Of a stretch of DNA of 64,000 bases, positions 35,134 to 43,783 are shown one piece after another. The first letter of the stretch is position 1; every line of letters starts with the position of its first letter. The position numbers and the translations under genes were made by a program. The DNA comes from Methanomassiliicoccaceae archaeon (GTDB lineage Archaea; Thermoplasmatota; Thermoplasmata; Methanomassiliicoccales; Methanomethylophilaceae): contig PUJZ01000026.1 in the NCBI GenBank assembly GCA_003550345.1, positions 19,371-83,370 of the forward strand, read 5' to 3'. The notes beneath the pieces were generated by a model that saw only the letters and a list, made by a program, of their open reading frames with translations, did no database searches and was not told the DNA's origin.

Positions 35134-35989
35134 ACTCCGTCGCCAGCCTATGGGCGCGACGGCAGGGGTCGATGCCGAGCCCTAGGAGCCGTTCAAGAGC
35201 GCCGCAGGCCTGGTCGAGTTCGATGTTGCTCCCCACTGAAACATAGTACCTGCCCGCCCTCCTCCCCTTCTCGACCCCTTCCACGAGCACAGAGTCTCCG
35301 CTGAGCTCGCCGCAGAGCAATGACTTGGCAGCACCCGCGCAGCTGTACCCCCTGGCGCCCAAATGGCATGCGATGCCCGCGCCGCGGGGGTGAAGGGCAC
35401 CCTGGCCGTCCACCAGGTGCAGCCTCCCGTCGTCCACCATCAACGGCAGCAGCGCCGGCGCCTCGCGGTAGGCGAGGTACCCCGGGATGTATGGCATGTC
35501 GACGCGGCGGCGATAAAGACGATGGCCGGTCTCCTCCCCGCTTCCGAGGTGGAAATCCACCCGCGCCGCGAACGCCTCGTCGCCTTGGTAGGAGACGTCC
35601 ATCGCAGACACTACTGAGGGCTCCCCGCCCAACTCCGTGACCGCCGCGGCCACCGCCCCCTGCTCCTCCCTCATCTCCTCCAGGAACGGACGGCAGCGGA
35701 ACCCGGAGAATAAGTGGCGGGAGAGGTCAACCCTGCCCTGCGACACCTCGACGCCCTCGCTGCGCAGCAGCCTCTCCTTCTCCTCCGCGCCTCGGCCCTT
35801 GCCGCCGTACCAGCCTATGGCGCCGTCGGCGTAGACCACGCGATGGCAGGGCGGGTCAGGAGGCGTGGGGTTGGCGGAGAGCTCCGCCCCCACCGCCCGG
35901 GCGGCCCTGCGGTCCCCCATGGCCTCGGCCAGCGCCCCGTACGTGCTCACTCTGCCCTCTGGAATCTGCCTAAGCAGGTCCCAGAGCAT
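35096..35989 (-). CDS. Bifunctional O6-alkylguanine-DNA alkyltransferase - endonuclease V fusion
   Basis: About 297 aa from ATG 35989; the start is uncertain because no Shine-Dalgarno is visible and the frame stays open upstream into the MscS gene. Residues 1-85 are a minimal AGT domain: IPEGRVSTYGALAEAMG, ANPTPPDPPCHRVV with the alkyl-acceptor Cys, and IGWYGGKG. Residues about 90-290 are endonuclease V: AMDVSY, IPGYLAYREAPALLPL, LVDGQGALHPRGAGIACHLG and AAKSLLCG keep the D/E/D metal ligands and the Lys. The usual late VSxGH His reads VSVGSN. It repairs alkylguanine and deaminated (hypoxanthine) DNA. This fusion is known from Ferroplasma. Confidence 0.9.
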   Translation of the reverse strand: MLWDLLRQIPEGRVSTYGALAEAMGDRRAARAVGAELSANPTPPDPPCHRVVYADGAIGWYGGKGRGAEEKERLLRSEGVEVSQGRVDLSRHLFSGFRCRPFLEEMREEQGAVAAAVTELGGEPSVVSAMDVSYQGDEAFAARVDFHLGSGEETGHRLYRRRVDMPYIPGYLAYREAPALLPLMVDDGRLHLVDGQGALHPRGAGIACHLGARGYSCAGAAKSLLCGELSGDSVLVEGVEKGRRAGRYYVSVGSNIELDQACGALERLLGLGIDPCRRAHRLATEFKRSASSPGRSV

Positions 35990-36011
35990 CTCGCGGAAAG
36001 AGGGCCAGCAT

Positions 36012-37577
36012 TCAGCTGGGGCTGTTGCGGAACCAGATGTCCCTCTGCGGGAAGGGTATCTGCACGCCATGCTTGCGGAACTCCTTGTCGATGGCCTCCC
36101 TCAACTCGGAGGCGACCCGGTAATTGATGTTGAAGTCAGGCACCCAAGCGGTCACTCTGAATTCGAGGGAGGAATCGCCGAACGCCATGAACCTCGACCA
36201 GGGGAGGTGGTCCTCGTCCTTCATGGTCTCGGGGTGCTCCATGGCGACGCGCAGCAGTATCTCCTTGACCAGCTCGATGTCCGACCCGTAGGCAACGCCC
36301 ACATTGATCTTGACCCAGTACTTGGGGTCAGGACGCAGCACGTTGGTTATCTTGCTGTTGGCGATCTGGTGATTGGGCATGACGAAGTACTGGGGGTCCC
36401 AGGTGTTGTACAGGGTGGTGCTGCGCAGGCCCACCTTCTTGACCTCGCAGACCACGCCGTCGTCCATCATGATCAGGTCGCCGACCTTGAAAGGCCTCTC
36501 CAGCAGCAGGAAGAAGCCGGCGAAGAGGTTGTTGAGGGTCTCCTGCGCCCCGAACGCGATCGCCAGGCCCAGTATCCCGGCGCCGGCGAGGAAGTACATG
36601 AGGTCGAAGCCGAACACGTCCAGGACAGCGGCCAGGATGCCCAGGCCCAGTATCAGCTTGCCGATGAACAGGAACAGAGGGCCGAGGGAAGCGTCAACCA
36701 GCCCGTCCTCGTCCCGGAAGCGTTCGGCGAACCGCTGCACCAGCAGCTTGTAAACCCCCCAAAGAATCCAGGCCACAAGCAGTATGTAGACGATGGTGCT
36801 GAGGTTCGCAATGTGCATCGCTGTTACGTAGTCCAGGCCCAATATCATCAGGCTGCTGAACAATCCATAGGAAATTACCAGCAGGAAGAAGGGCCGGCGC
36901 AGAAGGCGTCGTATCTCAGGGCAGTACCTGTCGTTCCTGTCCAGGATTTTGCGGGTGATCCAGGGCAGCAGCAGCATCAGGAAGAAGGCCGCCACCGTCA
37001 GCCATACCAGCATCGATGCCGCGAATGCCCCTTCGGGGCCGTCGAGGGGCTCCGGCAGCACATTGGGGAAGACCCCCAGTATCTTGTTGTAGCTCTCATG
37101 CAGCTGGTAGATGGGAATGACCTCCAGGGTGGCGCTGAGCTCCTCCTCCATTATGTCCTCGTTGTCAACCCCCACATCGAGCAGGAGGTTCAGCGTCAGC
37201 TCCACTCTGGAACCGGGGGCGAGCTCCTCAATGTCGAGCAAAGCCTCTATGTGGGCGCTGCCGTTGCTCCGCAGCAGCACGCCGCTGCCCGGTTCAGCGC
37301 CCATGTCGGTCTTGGTGATGCGCAGCTTGCTGTCTGACAGGACCCCGTCAGGAGCCTCAACGTCCAAAGAGGCGGAGAGGTGCAGGTCCTCGGCGTAGCG
37401 GTTGTACACGAACCAGCTGAAGACCGCCCTCTCCCCTCCCACAGCCTCCTGCTCCAGGTCGCTGACCGGCTTGACGGTCAATGAGCCGTCGGCCGGCGAG
37501 GGGATGGCGCCCAGCATCGCTACGAACATCAATGCCATAATGGCTAGGGCGGCCTTCTTCATTGAAAGGGGCATCAT
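36012..37577 (-). CDS. MscS-family mechanosensitive channel with a secreted N-terminal domain
   Basis: About 521 aa. Start is uncertain between ATG 37577 and ATG 37562; both give a signal peptide (MKKAALAIMALMFVAML). A beta-rich ectodomain of about 150 residues follows, then four helices and the pore helix FLAGAGILGLAIAFGAQETL with NLFAGFFLLLERPFKVGDLI and the beta domain VCEVKKVGLRSTTLYNTWD. The C-terminal region resembles MscS up to WIRNSPS-like IWFRNSPS. The ectodomain is an unusual addition for MscS. Confidence 0.88.
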   Translation of the reverse strand: MMPLSMKKAALAIMALMFVAMLGAIPSPADGSLTVKPVSDLEQEAVGGERAVFSWFVYNRYAEDLHLSASLDVEAPDGVLSDSKLRITKTDMGAEPGSGVLLRSNGSAHIEALLDIEELAPGSRVELTLNLLLDVGVDNEDIMEEELSATLEVIPIYQLHESYNKILGVFPNVLPEPLDGPEGAFAASMLVWLTVAAFFLMLLLPWITRKILDRNDRYCPEIRRLLRRPFFLLVISYGLFSSLMILGLDYVTAMHIANLSTIVYILLVAWILWGVYKLLVQRFAERFRDEDGLVDASLGPLFLFIGKLILGLGILAAVLDVFGFDLMYFLAGAGILGLAIAFGAQETLNNLFAGFFLLLERPFKVGDLIMMDDGVVCEVKKVGLRSTTLYNTWDPQYFVMPNHQIANSKITNVLRPDPKYWVKINVGVAYGSDIELVKEILLRVAMEHPETMKDEDHLPWSRFMAFGDSSLEFRVTAWVPDFNINYRVASELREAIDKEFRKHGVQIPFPQRDIWFRNSPS

Positions 37578-37644
37578 CCCAGGCCATCTAATAGATTGCG
37601 ACTGTTGCGATACCGTTATTATCGGCAGCGGCGTTACCCGCCGC

Positions 37645-38505
37645 ATGCAGGAATGGCTGGACCTCGGCAAGGTTCTACTGGCGACCGCGGTGCTGGTCCT
37701 GGCCAGCCGCCAGGATTGGAGGGAGCGTGTCGCCTCCGACGCCTACTGGCTGCTGCTGGGGTCGGTGGGGCTGGTCCTGCTGTCCGTGCACATAGAGATC
37801 GAGGGCATCGCGCGCAACTACCATCTGGTCGTGCTCGCGACCGCCATACTCTTCCTCGACATATTCTGGGACGGGGAGAGGCACGGCAGGGCTCTCAGCC
37901 TGGCGCCGTACGGGGCCTCGCTCGTACTGCTCGCCGCCGGCCTGTGGGGGGTCGAGGTGGGAGCGCTGCGCTTTGAGGTCCTCCTCCCATTCATACTGTA
38001 CTGGGTCTTCCTCATCCTCTATCTGGTGGATGTGATAAAGGGCGGAGCCGACGCCAAGTGCCTGATATCGCTTTCCATGCTCTTCCCCCTATACCCTTCT
38101 TTCCTGGGGCTGCCGCTGCTGCCCCTTCCGTCGGTCAGCGCTCAACTAGTGCTCCCCTTCCCGGTGATGGTGCTGTTCTTCGCCTCTCTCTTCTCGCTGC
38201 TGGCGCTGATATGGTTCGTAATTGTGAACATGAGGAGCGGCGACCTCCGCCTTCCGTATGCGCTCCTGGGATTCCGCATGGACCTGGACAGGGCGGAGAA
38301 GGGCCACTATTGGCCGATGGAGAAGGTGTTGGAGGACGGCACGGTGGCGCTAAGGCTCTCGCCGCAGGGGGAGGGCTTCGAGGAGCTTCGCGCCGCCGGC
38401 GTCAGCAAGGCGTGGGTGACCCCGAAGATCCCCCTGCTGATACCGATGACCGCGGCGGTGCTGCTCATATCGTTGCTGGGGAACCCGCTTTTCCTCATCG
38501 TCTGA
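37645..38505 (+). CDS. A24-family prepilin/preflagellin-type peptidase
   Basis: 286 aa, polytopic. The two catalytic aspartates are D24 in ASRQDWRERVASD and D136 in KGGADAKCLISLSM, the archaeal version of the GxGD motif. These enzymes cut class III signal peptides of archaellins and pilins. A soluble C-terminal part with MRSGDLRLPYALLGFRM follows, as in archaeal EppA/FlaK-like members. No pilin or archaellum genes are nearby. Start is taken at ATG 37645; no strong Shine-Dalgarno. Confidence 0.85.
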   Translation: MQEWLDLGKVLLATAVLVLASRQDWRERVASDAYWLLLGSVGLVLLSVHIEIEGIARNYHLVVLATAILFLDIFWDGERHGRALSLAPYGASLVLLAAGLWGVEVGALRFEVLLPFILYWVFLILYLVDVIKGGADAKCLISLSMLFPLYPSFLGLPLLPLPSVSAQLVLPFPVMVLFFASLFSLLALIWFVIVNMRSGDLRLPYALLGFRMDLDRAEKGHYWPMEKVLEDGTVALRLSPQGEGFEELRAAGVSKAWVTPKIPLLIPMTAAVLLISLLGNPLFLIV

Positions 38506-39130
38506 AGAGGCAGGAATCGCCCAGCGGGCAACCTTCGCAGAGCGGCGTGGCGCGGCAATGGCGCTTGGCATGCTCGACCATCAGGGCGTAGAGCTCCGTC
38601 AGCTCGGCATGCTCCCTCCCCATCTCATCATGCACGAATTCTTGAATGGCCCGGTAGCCGTTCGATTCGAGCAATCCAGTTCGGCACAGTATGCGGGAGC
38701 AGTAGGCGGCGGCGACGAAATAGGGACGACCGGCGGCGAAGGCCAATATGGAGTCGGCGGTCTCCGGGCCCACCCCAGGCAGCTCCAGCAGCCGCTCGCG
38801 GGCATCCTCCCGCGACAGCAGCCCATGGGGGTCCCCGCCGTGCTCTTCCACGATGTGGCATGCCATATCTCGCAAGCGCTCCGCCTTCTGGCGGAAGAAG
38901 CCGCAGCAGCGGACCGCCTCCTCCAGTTCCGCGAGCGGAGCCGATGACATGGCGACGGGCTCGAGGATGCCCCCGCGCCCAAGCTCGGCCACGGCATTCT
39001 CCACATTGGACCAGGACGTCTGCTGCGTCAGGAGGGCGCCCACCATGACCTCCCAGGCGGAGCTCGCGGGCCACCATCCGTCAGTATCGTAGCGTTCCCT
39101 CAGCGCTGAGCGGAGCTGGCGGAGGTCCAC
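38495..39130 (-). CDS. HhH-GPD DNA glycosylase-like protein (COG2231 type), catalytic Asp replaced
   Basis: 211 aa, GTG start after GGGGATGAG, 1 bp from the amrS stop codon. The helix-hairpin-helix ELPGVGPETADSILAFA (116-132) and a C-terminal Fe-S cluster motif C-x5-C-x2-C-x5-C (HCRATPLCEGCPLGDSC) are intact. In this family the segment after the HhH usually reads PxFVVDAYTxR with the catalytic Asp. Here it is PYFVAAAYCSR, so A141 replaces the Asp. It may bind lesions without cutting, or use another residue. Confidence 0.82.
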   Translation of the reverse strand: MDLRQLRSALRERYDTDGWWPASSAWEVMVGALLTQQTSWSNVENAVAELGRGGILEPVAMSSAPLAELEEAVRCCGFFRQKAERLRDMACHIVEEHGGDPHGLLSREDARERLLELPGVGPETADSILAFAAGRPYFVAAAYCSRILCRTGLLESNGYRAIQEFVHDEMGREHAELTELYALMVEHAKRHCRATPLCEGCPLGDSCLFRR

Positions 39131-39131
39131 C

Positions 39132-40136
39132 TCATCCCCTCACGTTCAGGGCCTCGCCGCAGACGTTGCATCGCCCATGGAGCATGCCGTTGGTCACGGT
39201 GCGGTACCCCTTACGGGATATGGCCACCTCGCCGCAGAGCGGGCAGATGGTGTCCCTGCCTTCAGGGATGGGCAGGTTGCCGAGGTAGACGTGCTTGAGG
39301 CCCGCCTCGTGCGCGATCCCTCTGGCGCGGAGAAGGTCGGCGGCGCTGGTGTCACGGCGGTCGGTCAGGCGATGGTCGCGGTGGTAGGCGCTGAAATGCA
39401 CTGGGACATCGGCGGATAAGGACTCCGCCACCCAGGAGCAGAACCTCTGAAGCTCCTCCTCGTCATCGTTCAGGTCCGGTATTAGCAGATAGGTCAGCTC
39501 CAGATGAACATCGCTGGACGCCACCGTCTCGGCGGTTTCCAGCACCGGCGCGAGCCGGGCCTTGGCCACCTTGCGGTAGAAATCGTCGCTGAACGCCTTG
39601 ACGTCCAGGTTCATGGCGCTTATGTTGGAGCAGACCTCATCCAGCGCTTCAGGGCATATGAATCCGTTGCTAACGTAGATGAGCGCGATGCCCTCGTCCA
39701 GCTCGGCGATGTCCATGGCGTACTCGTGCCATATGGTCGGCTCGTTATAGGTGAAGGCCAGGTTCCGGACTCCCTCGCGCCGGCAGATTCCCACCAGGTC
39801 GACGGGGGTGATTTCCTTGCCCGGGCCCCCCCCGTCGCGCACCATCGACAGGGAATGGTTCTGGCAGTGCAGGCATCCCATGTTGCAGCCCCAGCTTCCG
39901 ATGGACATCACCTCCTCTCCGGGGCGGAAGTGGTACAGGGGCTTCTTCTCCATCGGGTCGATATGCATGGCCGCCACCTTGGCGTAGTTGTCGGCGATCA
40001 GCATGTCCTCTCCCCCGAGGCGGCTGCCGCATACTCCTCTTTTACCAGCTGCGATGCGGCAGCGGTGCGGGCAGAGGCCACATACGTAAACTCCGTCATC
40101 CTTGCGGTAATGGCGGGCTTCCACTACTGTCGGCAT
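39132..40136 (-). CDS. amrS: AmmeMemoRadiSam system radical SAM enzyme AmrS
   Basis: 334 aa. N-terminal CxxCxxxC (CGLCPHRC) precedes the radical SAM cluster motif CNMGCLHCQN; TYNEPTIW, YVSNGFI and LDVKAFSDDFYRKV are family hallmarks. A C-terminal zinc-ribbon-like tail has CPLCGEV and CNVCGEA. The family co-occurs with AMMECR1 and Memo proteins, absent here; the substrate is unknown. Lies directly upstream of the HhH-GPD gene. Confidence 0.92.
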   Translation of the reverse strand: MPTVVEARHYRKDDGVYVCGLCPHRCRIAAGKRGVCGSRLGGEDMLIADNYAKVAAMHIDPMEKKPLYHFRPGEEVMSIGSWGCNMGCLHCQNHSLSMVRDGGGPGKEITPVDLVGICRREGVRNLAFTYNEPTIWHEYAMDIAELDEGIALIYVSNGFICPEALDEVCSNISAMNLDVKAFSDDFYRKVAKARLAPVLETAETVASSDVHLELTYLLIPDLNDDEEELQRFCSWVAESLSADVPVHFSAYHRDHRLTDRRDTSAADLLRARGIAHEAGLKHVYLGNLPIPEGRDTICPLCGEVAISRKGYRTVTNGMLHGRCNVCGEALNVRG

Positions 40137-40198
40137 CTTCTTTCGCCCTTCCTTGGTTCTTCCATCTGAGCTTCTGTGATTAATATCTTGCCGTTGTG

Positions 40199-41428
40199 CT
40201 AGAGGGAGGATTCTCGCACCAGGCGAGGGATAAGGTCCAGCAATGCTCGGAGCCCCCTCGCCCCCGCCACCAGCCTGCCGGTGTCGACCACTGAGGCGAC
40301 GTCCCTGATGCTATGGGATGCTTCTGCGACCGCCGCCCTGTCGGAAGAGGTCAGTGCCAACGCGGGAACGGATGATTGCACGAATAGCGTGTGGTCACCC
40401 TCCATCCAGGACCGCCCCTCCACCAGCCCTTCGGCCTCCAGAGAGGACCGTGCTGCATCCGCAAAAAGGTCTGGGCAAGAGTATAATGAGAATTCGTCGA
40501 CGCCCTCGCCCACTCCGATACCATCGATGTTAATCCCCAAAGCAACATCTCCAAGGAGGTCCCGGTTGTCGGCGAGGTAGAGGACCTCTCCCGGGCTGGC
40601 GTAATGGTCCTCGCCGTTCATGGCCACCAACTCTATCCTGAGGCCCTCTATCATGGGGTCTAAGGATTCCGCCAGCAGCATCATGGTGCAGACGCCGGAA
40701 GCGTTGTCGGCCGCTCCCGGCGATCCATGGGCGCTGTCAACATGGGCCATTATCACAACGCGCGGACCGCTTGGTGGCCCCTTTCTGGCGACCACGTTGC
40801 AGCCTCGCGAGGGGGCCCTTCTGGCCCGTATGTCCAGGCACGCCAGCCTTCCATCCGCGCGTTCCAGAACCCTCTCGCCATCCGTCTCCGGGAGAAAACC
40901 GTTGGGTATATGGAAGTCCCCATCCACTATGAGAGGAAAGCCCTGTGGGGCTTTGACGCTCGGCGCGGTGGCAGCGAGGACGGCTCCGAATCCCCCGTCC
41001 TCCAAAGCCTCGATTAACTGGATGTGCTCATCCACGCGAAAGAAGGGGAAGTTCCTCGGCAGCAATGGTTCACGGCAGATGTCCCCGTGAAGCAGCACGA
41101 TCGCCCCCGGTTCACGAAGGCGGCGAAGCTCCCCAATTGAGGAGGCAGATACCAGCGGAGCCTTAAGAGAAGCCGCTAAAGAGTATGGCCCAGATTGCAC
41201 TGTATATTGTTCATCATCAATATGAAAATCAGCTCCTTCCGAGGTCCAGTCGAAGCACTCGAACCACCTCTCCTCCGTGTCGAAACCGTTACGGGAGAAA
41301 AATTGGGACAGGAACATCGTAGCATCAAGGTTCGCCCTCGAGCCCACTGGACGCGCCCCGATATCATTGCAGAGCCGTCCGAGGCAGCGCTTAGCCCGTT
41401 CAACAGGGAACCGGTCCTCCATCAGCAT
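40199..41428 (-). CDS. M28-family metallopeptidase-like protein
   Basis: 409 aa with no signal peptide. A PA-like insert (GAIVLLHGDICREPL) is followed by the di-zinc peptidase core: IMAHVDSAHGSPGAADNASGV (read as HxD and GAADN) and ELVAMNGEDHY with the Glu, INIDGIG, and a late EGDHTLF region where the last His lies. Similar to aminopeptidase Y/iap-type enzymes. Substrate unknown. Stop is TAG. ThiL lies upstream on the same strand (37-bp gap). Confidence 0.85.
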   Translation of the reverse strand: MLMEDRFPVERAKRCLGRLCNDIGARPVGSRANLDATMFLSQFFSRNGFDTEERWFECFDWTSEGADFHIDDEQYTVQSGPYSLAASLKAPLVSASSIGELRRLREPGAIVLLHGDICREPLLPRNFPFFRVDEHIQLIEALEDGGFGAVLAATAPSVKAPQGFPLIVDGDFHIPNGFLPETDGERVLERADGRLACLDIRARRAPSRGCNVVARKGPPSGPRVVIMAHVDSAHGSPGAADNASGVCTMMLLAESLDPMIEGLRIELVAMNGEDHYASPGEVLYLADNRDLLGDVALGINIDGIGVGEGVDEFSLYSCPDLFADAARSSLEAEGLVEGRSWMEGDHTLFVQSSVPALALTSSDRAAVAEASHSIRDVASVVDTGRLVAGARGLRALLDLIPRLVRESSL

Positions 41429-41465
41429 CTAACCGCCGTTGCTCCGCATCGCGAACATCTCAGGC

Positions 41466-42443
41466 TCATCCTCTGGACCAATGGTCCAGCGGGCGGAAGT
41501 GCTCGTATCCTCCGTCCTCGAGATGCTCCATCTCCATGCCCTTGATCAGAAAGGCCCCTTCGCCTGGTATCACCCGGCCGATCACGCTGAAGGACATGTC
41601 CAGGCCCTGAAGGGTCTCCAGCATCCTCATGGGGAATGTGAAGAGCAGCTCGTACTCACCTCCATAATGTAACACCATGTCCTCCAATGAGGCGCCGGTG
41701 CGTTCCGCCACTTCCTCAGCGCCGTCCCAGACCGGCAGGGCATCGTAAACTATCTCCATGCCCACTCCCGAGGCGGCGCAAATGCCGTGCACGGTGCTGG
41801 AGAGCCCGTCGGATATGTCCATGCAGGAATTGACCGCACCCGCGGACGCCAGCAGACGGCCCTGATGCACCTTGGGAACCGGCAGAGTGAGGCAGTCCAC
41901 CGCCTCAGGCATGTCAAGGCCCGCCGTTAGCGCATGCCACCCCGCCGCCGGGCCGCCCAAAGGCCCCGTGACAGCCACCAGGTCCCCTGCTTTGGCACCG
42001 GAGCGGGTGAGGATCTCACCCTTGGACACGAGGCCCAATGCCGTCCCTGACACCAGCCCGTCCCCCGCCTTGGTGTCGCCGCCGATAACGTGGGTGCCGC
42101 AGAACTCGGCGCACTGGTCCATCCCTGAGATCAGAGAGAGGAGCTCGCGGTCCTCCATATCCGGCGGAAGGGAGAGGGAGCTGATGAACCCCAACGGCTC
42201 CGCCCCCATGCTGGCTATGTCGCTGAAGTTCACCGCCGCCGCCATCCAGCCCACCCGCTCCCAGGGGGTCCCAACAGGCCGGTGGGAGGCGAAGCTCAGG
42301 AGGTCTGAGGACACCACAAGCCAATCATCGCCCAGGTCGATCGCTGCGGCGTCGTCCCCGGGGCCGATGCCTGGGGAGGGCCGAAGCAGCCTGCCGATCA
42401 TGGCTATCAACTCCCTCTCACCCAGCTCGTCCAACCTGACCAT
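41466..42443 (-). CDS. thiL: Thiamine-monophosphate kinase
   Basis: 325 aa. Phosphorylates thiamine phosphate to the diphosphate. Motifs: GIGPGDDAAAIDLGDDW, SSDLLSFASH, GWMAAAVNFSDIASMGAEPLG (in parts), VIGGDTKAGD, AVTGPLGGPAAGW, and CMDISDGLSS. All Mg/ATP-binding acids of the PurM-like fold are present. First of a pair with the M28 gene. Confidence 0.95.
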   Translation of the reverse strand: MVRLDELGERELIAMIGRLLRPSPGIGPGDDAAAIDLGDDWLVVSSDLLSFASHRPVGTPWERVGWMAAAVNFSDIASMGAEPLGFISSLSLPPDMEDRELLSLISGMDQCAEFCGTHVIGGDTKAGDGLVSGTALGLVSKGEILTRSGAKAGDLVAVTGPLGGPAAGWHALTAGLDMPEAVDCLTLPVPKVHQGRLLASAGAVNSCMDISDGLSSTVHGICAASGVGMEIVYDALPVWDGAEEVAERTGASLEDMVLHYGGEYELLFTFPMRMLETLQGLDMSFSVIGRVIPGEGAFLIKGMEMEHLEDGGYEHFRPLDHWSRG

Positions 42444-42508
42444 GCTTTCTCAAGCGGTATGCGCCATGATAAGCCTTTCTCGTTGCGGGGTCATTGCTAA
42501 ACCCTTAA

Positions 42509-42524
42509 GAACGTTCGAACATTC
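42509..42524. promoter_or_regulatory. Possible operator: GAACGTTC-GAACATTC
   Basis: An imperfect palindrome and direct repeat with the perfect core GTTCGAAC. It lies about 15 bp before the larA-like ATG, overlapping the predicted transcription start downstream of a TATA-like CTAAACCCTTAAG (about 42496-42508). Position suggests a repressor site. Confidence 0.4.
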
Positions 42525-42538
42525 TCTAAGGAGCGTAA

Positions 42539-43783
42539 ATGAGGCTGGAGATAAGGTACGGCAGGGACGGCTACCAGCCCCTCGAGCTCTCCGAGGAGGA
42601 GCTCATAGGGGTGATAAGCCCCAACGAGGTCGAGGTGGGGGACCCCGTCGAGGAGATAGACCGATCCTTGAGAGAGCCCCTATCATCACCGCCCATAGAA
42701 GATTTCCTTGCGGGCGGGGATGATGTGGTGTTCATAGTGAACGACGGCACCAGGCCTACGCCCACTGCCGCAGTGCTGGAACGCATCGCCCAACGCTACG
42801 ACCTCCGCAAGGCCCGATTCCTCATCGCCACCGGCACCCACCGGGCGCCGACCGAGGAGGAGTACCGCCTGATCTTCGGCGGCCTATACGATTCCTTGGA
42901 GGGGCGCATCCACTCCCACGACTCCGTCGCCGATGAGATGGTGCATTTGGGAAGCTCCAAGAACGGCACCCCCATGGAGGTCAACCGCATGGCGGTGGAC
43001 GCCGACCGCCTGGTGATAATAACCAGCGTTGAACCCCATTACTTCGCCGGCTACACCGGGGGCAGGAAGTCTTTCCTGCCCGGTGTCGCCTCATACGCCA
43101 CCATCGAGGCCAACCACCGGTTGGCTATGAGCGATTCCGCCCAGGCATTGGTGTTGGAGGGCAACCCGGTGCACGAGGACATGATGGATGCGTTGCGGGC
43201 GGTGGAGGGCAAGAGGATATTCTCGGTGCAGGCGGTGCTCGACCGCCATCACCGCGTATACCGCGTGGCATCCGGGGATCTGCACCAGGCCTTCAGGGCC
43301 GCCACCTGCTGGGCGGACGAGGTGTTCTCCGTCGGCATCGAGGGGAAGGCGGATGTGGTGGTGAGCGTGGCCCCTTATCCCATGGACGTCGACCTCTACC
43401 AGAGCCAGAAGGCCCTGGACAACGGCAAATGGGCCCTCCGGAAGGGAGGGGTGCTGGTGCTGGTCTCCAAATGCCGCGAGGGAATCGGCCACGGCACCTT
43501 CCTGCGCCAGCTATCCTGCTCCAACGACCCGTCGGCGGTGCTGGAAGGCCTCGATGGAGAATACCGCCTCGGTTACCACAAGGCGGCCAAGATGGCGGAG
43601 ATCGCCTCCTGGGCGCGCATATTCGCGGTGACTGACCTCGATGACGAGCTGGTGCGCCAGGCCCACATGGTCCCCTTCTCCACGGTGGAGGAGGCGGTGC
43701 GCCAGGCCCTCCGTGACATGCCGGGAGCTAGGGTGATGCTGCTGACGGACGGTAGCATGACGGTCCCCAAGGTGATACCATGA
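42539..43783 (+). CDS. LarA-like nickel-pincer 2-hydroxyacid racemase/epimerase (DUF2088)
   Basis: 414 aa. Conserved blocks of lactate racemase LarA are present: NDGTRPTP, LIATGTHRAP, HDSVADEMV, EPHYFAGYTGGRKSFLPGVA and YQSQKALDNGKWAL. LarA homologues act on a range of 2-hydroxyacids (lactate, malate, phenyllactate). The NPN-cofactor genes larB/C/E are not in the window. AGGAG five bases before the ATG. It overlaps the Fe-S protein gene by 4 bp (ATGA), so the two should act in one pathway. Confidence 0.88.
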   Translation: MRLEIRYGRDGYQPLELSEEELIGVISPNEVEVGDPVEEIDRSLREPLSSPPIEDFLAGGDDVVFIVNDGTRPTPTAAVLERIAQRYDLRKARFLIATGTHRAPTEEEYRLIFGGLYDSLEGRIHSHDSVADEMVHLGSSKNGTPMEVNRMAVDADRLVIITSVEPHYFAGYTGGRKSFLPGVASYATIEANHRLAMSDSAQALVLEGNPVHEDMMDALRAVEGKRIFSVQAVLDRHHRVYRVASGDLHQAFRAATCWADEVFSVGIEGKADVVVSVAPYPMDVDLYQSQKALDNGKWALRKGGVLVLVSKCREGIGHGTFLRQLSCSNDPSAVLEGLDGEYRLGYHKAAKMAEIASWARIFAVTDLDDELVRQAHMVPFSTVEEAVRQALRDMPGARVMLLTDGSMTVPKVIP

